From positions 1 through 37,666 of the forward strand of contig SUXC01000021.1 of the NCBI GenBank assembly GCA_015061165.1: a DNA stretch of 37,666 nucleotides. Reading direction: 5' to 3'. The stretch is from Bacteroidales bacterium. GTDB taxonomy: Bacteria; Bacteroidota; Bacteroidia; Bacteroidales; Paludibacteraceae. A model generated the notes under the pieces. That model was not told the origin of the DNA, ran no database searches, and saw nothing but the letters and a program-made list of their open reading frames with translations. Each line of letters begins with the position of its first letter. The stretch's first letter is position 1. This document shows positions 31,216 to 37,666 of the stretch, piece by piece. A program made the translations under genes and the position numbers.

Positions 31216-34200
31216 TATCTAATCACTTGTCCTTGTACGTTGTACTTAATGCCATCACGGATGATGATGAGTTGTCCGTTCTCAATAACCTTAATAGGAG
31301 CATCAGTCGTTATGAGGTTATCCACACCTGTTGTTTCATTTTCGTTGAAGACTACGCGAGCACGCACTTGTGCAGCTTGTGCATATGTAGTAATACCATC
31401 GAAGGTAAAGTATGCACGCAAACCTAAGATTGTATTGTTGTTTGCTTGATAGTGCAAATAATTATTGCTACCTACGAAGAACAAAACATCATCTGTTGTA
31501 TAGTCGTAAGTTACTTTATCCAACAATGGGTGCATAGTTACATTACTTACTTTAACGGTTTGAGCATTTGTGTTGAGTGTTACATTGCGAACAATAGTTC
31601 CTGCTCCTACAGTTTGTGCTGGCATAATCAAGTATGGTGTAGATGCTTGAATACGTGTAACGGTAGTAAAGCCAAGTTCCATTGCTTGATCTGGAGCAAC
31701 ACCTGCTTTTGCCAATTTCAATACTTGAGTGCCAGCACCAAAGATTTCGGTGATTTGTGCAGCATTGAGTGTGAAAGGCAATGTGATGGTTTGCCAATAA
31801 TCAGGACTGAACGAACGAGCGATTACCACATCTACAGGAGAAGTGTATTGAGCCAAGCGAGTAGTTTGGTCAGCCTCTTGGTCATTGATACCTACCATTG
31901 TACGAACTGGAGAGTTGGTAGAACCGACGGTGTAGTCAGCATCTACTTCCTGTGCACCTCCAGCAAATTTAACATAGAAGAAATGATTACTAGTAGTTAT
32001 TCCGTCTGCGTAGGTGTTGTCTGTTGTATAACTATATGATTTAGAATCTTCATCATATGTCATGTTACGCCAATTGCCATCATTAAACTCTACCACCAAT
32101 CCTACTACATTTCCATTTATAGTTGCTTCATAATGCAACTTGCGCTCTGCAGTACGAGTGACAGAATAATTAATTCCTACATATCTACCATTTTCAATAA
32201 AGAATGAATTTGCATGGTATGTCGCATCCGTCAAAGCAGCCACCACATTAACAATACAGGTAGCGGTCTTACCACCATCCGCAGTTGTGACGGTAATTGT
32301 TGCATTACCAGCAGATTTAGCAGTAACAAGACCACTATTATCCACTTCAGCTACTGCTGGATTAGAAGAAGCCCAAGTAACATTCTTATTAGCAGCATAT
32401 CCAGGATTAACTGTAGCGGTGAGTTGTAATGTTTCATCTACCAACAAATCGCCAGATGTCTTATTAAGGATTACAGACTGAACGGCAGTTGAAGGACGTT
32501 CGTTAGATGAGCCGACGATATATGCTTTTGCTTCTGTATCAAAATCAATACGTGGTCCACCAAAATAGAAGTATCCCAAGATTTTTTCATTTTTGTTATG
32601 AGTTGTTTCGCTTGTCCATGAGGCGGTTGTATTCTCTGCATCCATCCACTGTAGTCCGTTCCATACATCAGAAAGATTTATTTGCTTAACTATATCAAGG
32701 TTACCTTGATCAAAAATAACTGTATAAGTAATGGTTTTATTCTCATTACGAGTGAATGAATATAATACATAATGTTCTTGTCCAGCCAAAGTAAGTGCAA
32801 CAGGACCACCCCACCATGTTTTAGCTGTGATAGGTTCTACGGTTATTTCGCAGGTGGCTTTAATTTCGCCGTTTGCTTCAGAAGTTGCAGTGATAGTGGT
32901 GGTTCCTACGGTCAATCCAGTAACGATACCTTCTGCAGATACGGTAGCAACAGAAGTGTTGGAAGATGTCCAAACCACATTCTTGTTAGCAGCTTCCGCA
33001 GGAAGCACGGTTGCTTTCAATTGCAATGCTTCATCTACCTCAATGGTAGCAGTAGTTTTGTCCAATGTAACCGACTCTACAGGAAGTGTGCCTGCCGATT
33101 TCCAGAAATATACATTGTCTATAGATACTGTTTCAATATTTAGTTCTGCAAACTTAATTTGATAAATAGAAGAGAAATCATGCTTATCACCAGCACCTAC
33201 AAAATCAGCCAAAGCAACATCTACGGAGTTCCATTGACCTGCTTTAATTGTGACCTCAGCATAATAATTCTCATTATTTGGTACTCCTCCGCCATAAATA
33301 GGAATTACGCGGATCTTGCCATCTATTGGGCCCCATACATCAATATGCAGATACTCCATATTTGAGCAATCAACGCCAGTAAGTGTCCCATTTGTATAAC
33401 CATCTTTAACGCCATAAGTCCAGCCCCACCATGTAACATCTTTATACATAAGATAATTATTTGCAGAGATTGCATTTTCAGTTACAGTACCTGCGCCATT
33501 CCAATCTTTTTTACTTCCCCAATTAATAACTGGAGTATATGTATCAGAGTAGAATGCTAATACATCTTCAGCATCGCGAGTAGGAACTGGAGCCGATGCG
33601 TGCGGGATATAAGGATTAACTCCTGTTGTGAATGCAGCCATAGCATATGCATCCGACTTGTTTCCAACAGCATCTACCGCTACTATGCTTAGATTGTAAG
33701 TAGTTTGTTCTTGAAGATTAGAAACTGTAATCACATTGTCCACTGGTACACATGTAGCAGAAACACCCTTTGCATCATCTTTTACTTCGTAAGAGACAAT
33801 ACCTACATTATCTGAAGCAACCATTGTGATTTGTACCTCGTTGTGTGCGATAGGTGTTTTAGGTGTAGCAGAGGTGATAACTGGTTTCTCTGTATCAGCA
33901 GCTGCATTTGGATCATAAACGCCCGTACCAAATACGCGGAATTCCCAAAAACTACATCCCCAAGCATTGTTTGTTAATGTGTTTGCTTGCAAACGGAGAT
34001 AACGTGCGTGTTGTCCTGTAACAGAATAAACTTCTTGCGTGTTGTTTCCAATAGTAGGTGCAGTAGTCTTAGCAACTAATGTCGTTGCTGTTTGCCATGC
34101 TGTTGCATTAGTTGGGTCAATATATTCATCCGATCCCATAATTACATAATCTGTAGCACAAGCTCCTTCCCATGAAATTTCGATAGTAGAAAGGTTGTAT

Positions 34201-35714
34201 GATTCTCCTAAATCCACATACCACCATGCGTCTGTAGGATTGTTTCCTTGTTCGGAAGACCAGCGAGAATTTATGTCCCCATCATTTGCCTTCGAAGCAA
34301 GCATATTATCATTAATTGAGTATCCTGCTTGAGAAGGTTTATTCAATGCAAGGTTACTTGTAGCCTTGAATGCTAAAGAGACTTCCGCTGTAAGAGGATT
34401 TGACATGTTACCATTGAAGTCCACTGCATAACAAGAGTAGGTATAGGTGACACCGGAACCGTCTTGTGGCAGAACAAAAGAAGGAGTAATAGAGATGTAT
34501 TGCTTGTTGTGTGCTTCATCCTTAATCATGTAGAACACTTCTTCAGAAGTAACTGCTGGCAAAGCAATGGTTATATTTTCTGCTGTAGAAGTTACATTAG
34601 CAGCACCTGAGAGTGTAGGCGCGGTATTATCTGCAATAGGATTATTAATATGGTCACGGGTGTAAGTCATAGTTTTCATGGTTCGAGCACCACAACCTGC
34701 AATAACCATATATGACCACATTTTGAATGTTTCGCCATAGCCAACTAATCCTGAGTGATTATTATATGTATTTCCATATTCAGAATAACGAGTAGCACCA
34801 TCATCGGCTACTGCTTTACCCCATGTTTCACGAATAGCATCCGATAAATCTGCATTGCGAGTGCGGAGTTGAGCCATGTATTCATCACCTTCAAATTTTG
34901 CGTCCACAGCTTTTGCTTTGAACAAAATATCATTTCCCCATGTAACTACATACAAATCGACTTGCCCACAAGCATTGTTTCCTGCATAATCACCATTCCA
35001 ATCGTATAAATCAACTCTTCCTTGATATGTACCGAAACCATTGTTAGAAGGAATAGGGACTGCAACTATTTCTACATTGAATTTCTTTGTACCAGTTTGA
35101 TGCGTTGCAGAAGCAGCCTGCTTAACTGTGATTAAAGCAGTTCCCACTGATTTTGCAGTAATAACACCCGTATTGGAAACTTCCGCTACACTTGTATTAG
35201 AAGATTCATAAGTGATTGCACCTACGCTAGAAGTGGTATGATTAATGGTGTAGGTATCCCCCGTAGAGAGTGTTAGAGTTTCTGAAGTAGGAGCAGTAAT
35301 TGTTAAATCAGAAGCAAGTAATCCACTTATACCATCAGCATAATATACCCAGAAGGTACAAGAACCTGTTGCATAAGTTACATTCACTTTGGTTTCTAGA
35401 GCCGAGAATGAGGATAAGTGCATGAGCATACCTGCCCCATCTATAGAATACTCAGGTAAATCACATGTGATACCAGCAGCAGGGAAATTCACATATATAC
35501 CGACAGAAGATCCCCAAACACCGCCTGTTTGGATATTAACAACGTTCATTCCATCTGCTGGAGAAACTTTATACTTTTCTGTAGCAGCAGCATCACCTGA
35601 ACCATTATCAGTCCAAGTTATTGTACTCCAGTCCACACCTGATTGTGCGGAGAGGGTTAGCGCACTAAACAGCATCGCGAGTAGTGCGAATGATTTTAAG
35701 AAATGTTTTTTCAT
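31215..35714 (-). CDS. Giant multidomain surface protein (Big_2, discoidin, carbohydrate-binding-like) with shared C-terminal tail
   Basis: 1499 residues, signal peptide MKKHFLKSFALLAMLFSALT to about 24. Domains in order, approximate: N-terminal beta region (25-135); bacterial Ig-like Big_2 (138-215, ESSNTSVAEVSNTGVITAKS); unnamed module (225-365); Ig-like (365-445); F5/8C discoidin (455-598, LALNKPSQAGYS); FN3-like (605-700); CBM-like (718-870, LAFYSDTYTPV, as in the 522-residue neighbour); Big_2 (878-961); module (965-1075); Big_2 (1080-1158); a similar module (1162-1262); a C-terminal beta region; tail ENGQLIIIRDGIKYNVQGQV at the very end. No catalytic residues are recognised. Likely a glucan-binding scaffold or adhesin. 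Its stop codon overlaps the MITE-like repeat. Confidence 0.8.
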   Translation of the reverse strand: MKKHFLKSFALLAMLFSALTLSAQSGVDWSTITWTDNGSGDAAATEKYKVSPADGMNVVNIQTGGVWGSSVGIYVNFPAAGITCDLPEYSIDGAGMLMHLSSFSALETKVNVTYATGSCTFWVYYADGISGLLASDLTITAPTSETLTLSTGDTYTINHTTSSVGAITYESSNTSVAEVSNTGVITAKSVGTALITVKQAASATHQTGTKKFNVEIVAVPIPSNNGFGTYQGRVDLYDWNGDYAGNNACGQVDLYVVTWGNDILFKAKAVDAKFEGDEYMAQLRTRNADLSDAIRETWGKAVADDGATRYSEYGNTYNNHSGLVGYGETFKMWSYMVIAGCGARTMKTMTYTRDHINNPIADNTAPTLSGAANVTSTAENITIALPAVTSEEVFYMIKDEAHNKQYISITPSFVLPQDGSGVTYTYSCYAVDFNGNMSNPLTAEVSLAFKATSNLALNKPSQAGYSINDNMLASKANDGDINSRWSSEQGNNPTDAWWYVDLGESYNLSTIEISWEGACATDYVIMGSDEYIDPTNATAWQTATTLVAKTTAPTIGNNTQEVYSVTGQHARYLRLQANTLTNNAWGCSFWEFRVFGTGVYDPNAAADTEKPVITSATPKTPIAHNEVQITMVASDNVGIVSYEVKDDAKGVSATCVPVDNVITVSNLQEQTTYNLSIVAVDAVGNKSDAYAMAAFTTGVNPYIPHASAPVPTRDAEDVLAFYSDTYTPVINWGSKKDWNGAGTVTENAISANNYLMYKDVTWWGWTYGVKDGYTNGTLTGVDCSNMEYLHIDVWGPIDGKIRVIPIYGGGVPNNENYYAEVTIKAGQWNSVDVALADFVGAGDKHDFSSIYQIKFAELNIETVSIDNVYFWKSAGTLPVESVTLDKTTATIEVDEALQLKATVLPAEAANKNVVWTSSNTSVATVSAEGIVTGLTVGTTTITATSEANGEIKATCEITVEPITAKTWWGGPVALTLAGQEHYVLYSFTRNENKTITYTVIFDQGNLDIVKQINLSDVWNGLQWMDAENTTASWTSETTHNKNEKILGYFYFGGPRIDFDTEAKAYIVGSSNERPSTAVQSVILNKTSGDLLVDETLQLTATVNPGYAANKNVTWASSNPAVAEVDNSGLVTAKSAGNATITVTTADGGKTATCIVNVVAALTDATYHANSFFIENGRYVGINYSVTRTAERKLHYEATINGNVVGLVVEFNDGNWRNMTYDEDSKSYSYTTDNTYADGITTSNHFFYVKFAGGAQEVDADYTVGSTNSPVRTMVGINDQEADQTTRLAQYTSPVDVVIARSFSPDYWQTITLPFTLNAAQITEIFGAGTQVLKLAKAGVAPDQAMELGFTTVTRIQASTPYLIMPAQTVGAGTIVRNVTLNTNAQTVKVSNVTMHPLLDKVTYDYTTDDVLFFVGSNNYLHYQANNNTILGLRAYFTFDGITTYAQAAQVRARVVFNENETTGVDNLITTDAPIKVIENGQLIIIRDGIKYNVQGQVIR

Positions 35715-35780
35715 ATTATATAAATTTTTAAGTTAGTATTACTGTTTTTCTCTTGCTATTCTCACGGTTGTCGCTCGGTG

Positions 35781-35824
35781 AGGTCACGATGAGGTCACGA
35801 TGAAGTCACGATGAGGTCTCGATG
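35781..35824 (+). repeat. 11-bp tandem repeat, four units
   Basis: AGGTCACGATG, AGGTCACGATG, AAGTCACGATG, AGGTCTCGATG in a row. It lies in the 141-bp spacer between the GH30 gene and the start of the 1499-residue protein gene, about 70 bp before its ATG. It could be an operator array or simple slippage. Confidence 0.8.
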
Positions 35825-35855
35825 GAGATTAGAGGCAAGTAGGGGGAGTTATAAG

Positions 35856-37490
35856 TTATAATTTTACGATGATGGTTTGTACAGAGGCAGCAGGTAGCTT
35901 AACATTGGCATAGTGATTGCCCAACTGCACTGGCAGTGTGGTCTCGGGACCCATGTTGAGGATATTGATAGCATACGAGCCATCGGCTTTCTCCACAGCA
36001 CAGAGGAAGATATCCTGTGTCTCGCAGTCTGCACCCGTCTTCATGGTAGCAGGGTAGTCCACTTGCAACGCCACATCGCCTGGACGCATGGAGCGAGAGA
36101 ACTGCTTGAGTACATAATAATAAGGTGTATAGTAAATCACGTCATTCTGATAATCAACCATCACCTGCGCACCTGCGAAATTATTCACGTGGTTAGGCCC
36201 GCCAATGGAGTCGAGTACGATATTCCAATCGCAATAGCCCGTGAGCCAGTGGTTGGTGCCATCGATGATATACTGCGCATAGCGGAAGACGGGCGAATAC
36301 TTAGGGTGTGTGCCACCTGCCCAACGTGTGGAATATGCCCAGTCGGTGGCAAGCTTGTCCCACCAGAACGCATCGTTATTGAACCATCCAGACTCTTGGA
36401 AGCCAACAGGGTCAGTGACACCGTCCCATGGTGGGCAACCGAGGTTATCGATACAGCCCTCAGAGTGGAAGATAGTCTTATTAGGGTATTTGGCGTGTGC
36501 CTCCTCCAATGTCTCAGGGAAGCAACCAATCGTGCTGCCATACCAGTGGACAGCCATACCAGTGGTGTATTGGTTGGCGAGTGAGTCTTGGTAAATGGCA
36601 TCGGCGTAAGGCATCATCTCGAAGATGTTTTGGTCGAAGCCATAGATAGCCACATCGCCATGTCCACGGCTGATGAGCGTAGGAGCGAGGTAGTCGCGGA
36701 TGAACTCAGTCTCCACTTGTGGCGAGAAATCCATGCTCTCCCAACCGCCATCGTTGCCCATTGGTTCGTTGACTGGGGTCACAGACCAGATATTGACACC
36801 CTCTGCCTTCCATGCCTCGATATAAGCAGCGATATAGTTGGCATACGCCTGATAGTACTCAGGCAGCAAGGCGCCACCACGGGCTACGCCGTTCTCGCGC
36901 TCGTAGTACTTCTTGTTGTCCTTCATCCACGCAGGCGCGGTCCAAGTGTTCGCCATGATGCGATAGGTATTGTCCGACTGACCTTGCTTGATGTTCCAGA
37001 CGTCCAGCATGAGGTGGTAGAGGTCGTATTGCTCATCCTTCACCTGTGGGTACTTGGAGGAAGGGAAACCCTCTTTGTCGCGATCGAGCGAGAAGTGCTT
37101 CATCTCGGTATTGTCGTCCACCTCGGTGAGAGCGTACTTGCCTTCGACAGAGAAATCGGATGAGCCGATTTGTGTGCGGACTACGGAGAAGTTGGCACCC
37201 TCCTCGGAGAAGAGTTCGCGAAGTATGCTCTGGCGTTGCTCGGGCGTGAGGCACGCAAGCACAAAAGCCGAAGACTCGGTGAGTGAGCCACCATAGCCAT
37301 CAATAGTCTGCTTTCGCTCATCCACGTGGATGGTGATAGCATTGTCGGCTGTGCCCTCGTGGAAAACGACTGCCTGCTGTTCGGTGCATTTGTCGCCCGC
37401 AGCAGAAGTGAGCCACACGTGAGTGGAGGGGACTTTTGCGGTACAAGATACCAACAAGAAGAGTGATGATGCGATTAATAACTTTCTCAT
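35856..37490 (-). CDS. GH30 family glycoside hydrolase, lipoprotein
   Basis: 544 residues. MRKLLIASSLFLLVSC is a lipoprotein signal with Cys16, so the enzyme is probably membrane-anchored. The GH30 (beta/alpha)8 domain has IDGYGGSLTESSAF (63-76), MANTWTAPAWMKDN, the acid/base E242 in TPVNEPMGN and the nucleophile E344 in IFHSEGC, then a C-terminal beta domain. GH30 includes beta-1,6-glucanases and glucosylceramidase-like enzymes; the GH81 neighbour favours beta-1,6-glucanase acting on branched beta-1,3/1,6-glucan, but the subfamily was not tested. No shared C-terminal tail. The spacer upstream (37508-37537) has three copies of G(A/T)CAATTA, a possible operator. Confidence 0.92.
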   Translation of the reverse strand: MRKLLIASSLFLLVSCTAKVPSTHVWLTSAAGDKCTEQQAVVFHEGTADNAITIHVDERKQTIDGYGGSLTESSAFVLACLTPEQRQSILRELFSEEGANFSVVRTQIGSSDFSVEGKYALTEVDDNTEMKHFSLDRDKEGFPSSKYPQVKDEQYDLYHLMLDVWNIKQGQSDNTYRIMANTWTAPAWMKDNKKYYERENGVARGGALLPEYYQAYANYIAAYIEAWKAEGVNIWSVTPVNEPMGNDGGWESMDFSPQVETEFIRDYLAPTLISRGHGDVAIYGFDQNIFEMMPYADAIYQDSLANQYTTGMAVHWYGSTIGCFPETLEEAHAKYPNKTIFHSEGCIDNLGCPPWDGVTDPVGFQESGWFNNDAFWWDKLATDWAYSTRWAGGTHPKYSPVFRYAQYIIDGTNHWLTGYCDWNIVLDSIGGPNHVNNFAGAQVMVDYQNDVIYYTPYYYVLKQFSRSMRPGDVALQVDYPATMKTGADCETQDIFLCAVEKADGSYAINILNMGPETTLPVQLGNHYANVKLPAASVQTIIVKL

Positions 37491-37540
37491 ATGAATATTG
37501 TTTTTAAGACAATTAGGGTCAATTATGTTGTCAATTATTG

Positions 37541-37570
37541 TTGTATATTAAAATATTTTTTATATCTTTG
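37541..37570 (+). promoter_or_regulatory. Rightward promoter at the window edge
   Basis: TTG at 37541-37543, a 19-bp gap and TATCTTTG at 37563-37570, followed by CA as in the other promoters. The transcript from about 37577 to the window end has no open frame: ATG at 37592 is followed at once by a stop. AAAGTATGG (37587-37595) and CCATACTTT (37647-37655) form an inverted pair. Confidence 0.55.
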
Positions 37571-37666
37571 CACTCGATTTACATCTAAAGTATGGATTAA
37601 GACAGAAATTTATGTAGTTACTAATACTGTAATTGACGTTCCGTCCCCATACTTTTTACATCCAAA

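Overview
The window looks like chromosomal DNA of a member of the order Bacteroidales (phylum Bacteroidota). The evidence is the gene content (an lspA-DUF4296 pair, YitT, BT0820-type HAD, secreted proteins with a shared C-terminal tail), the absence of purine-rich Shine-Dalgarno sequences, A-rich start regions, and promoters of the Bacteroidota type (TTG, about 20 bp, TAnnTTTG). An uncultured gut or rumen lineage is possible, but this cannot be shown from the sequence. I found no rRNA, tRNA or CRISPR.

Layout. 1-127: end of an IS3-family element with the start of its transposase, read leftward. 130-550: two outward-facing, nearly identical promoters around a palindrome, then a metK leader with an internal terminator hairpin. 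555-3095: metK, lspA and a DUF4296 lipoprotein. 3110-6068: ribosomal block rplM-rpsI and rpsB-tsf, each pair preceded by a structured leader. 6217-8379: an acyltransferase-like membrane protein and ribF. 8528-12911: TPR protein, ribH, YitT protein, sugar nucleotidyltransferase and galE. 12995-14297 (minus): rsmD and a membrane-anchored protein of unknown function. 14456-17470 (plus): a (p)ppGpp synthetase lacking both its HD and ACT domains, recR, a small membrane protein and a HAD phosphatase. 17493-20789 (minus): an operon of GNAT, M23 peptidase, dolichol-phosphate-mannose-synthase-like GT2 and MBL hydrolase. 20874-24838 (minus): SGNH-MBOAT-coaE. 25019-37490 (minus): a beta-glucan locus with a GH81 beta-1,3-glucanase, a duplicated carbohydrate-binding-like protein, a 42-residue small protein, a 1499-residue multidomain surface protein and a GH30 lipoprotein.

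How the genes work together. The left two thirds are housekeeping: SAM synthesis, lipoprotein processing, translation, flavins, nucleotide sugars, stringent response, recombination and CoA. The SGNH-MBOAT pair probably O-acetylates an envelope or exported polysaccharide. The right third looks like a machine for beta-1,3/1,6-glucan (fungal, yeast or algal type). Three of its proteins end in one shared C-terminal tail, probably an export or anchoring signal of the type IX secretion kind; the GH30 is a lipoprotein instead.

The most unusual signals are repeats and RNA. Degenerate arrays with 7- or 8-bp period (resembling cyanobacterial STRR) fill gaps just before start codons and also sit in frame inside coaE, recR, the MBOAT, the SGNH and GH81 genes. 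A palindromic, MITE-like element occurs twice, each time beginning exactly at the stop codon of the preceding gene. The metK leader looks like an attenuator. The Rel protein is trimmed at both domain boundaries.
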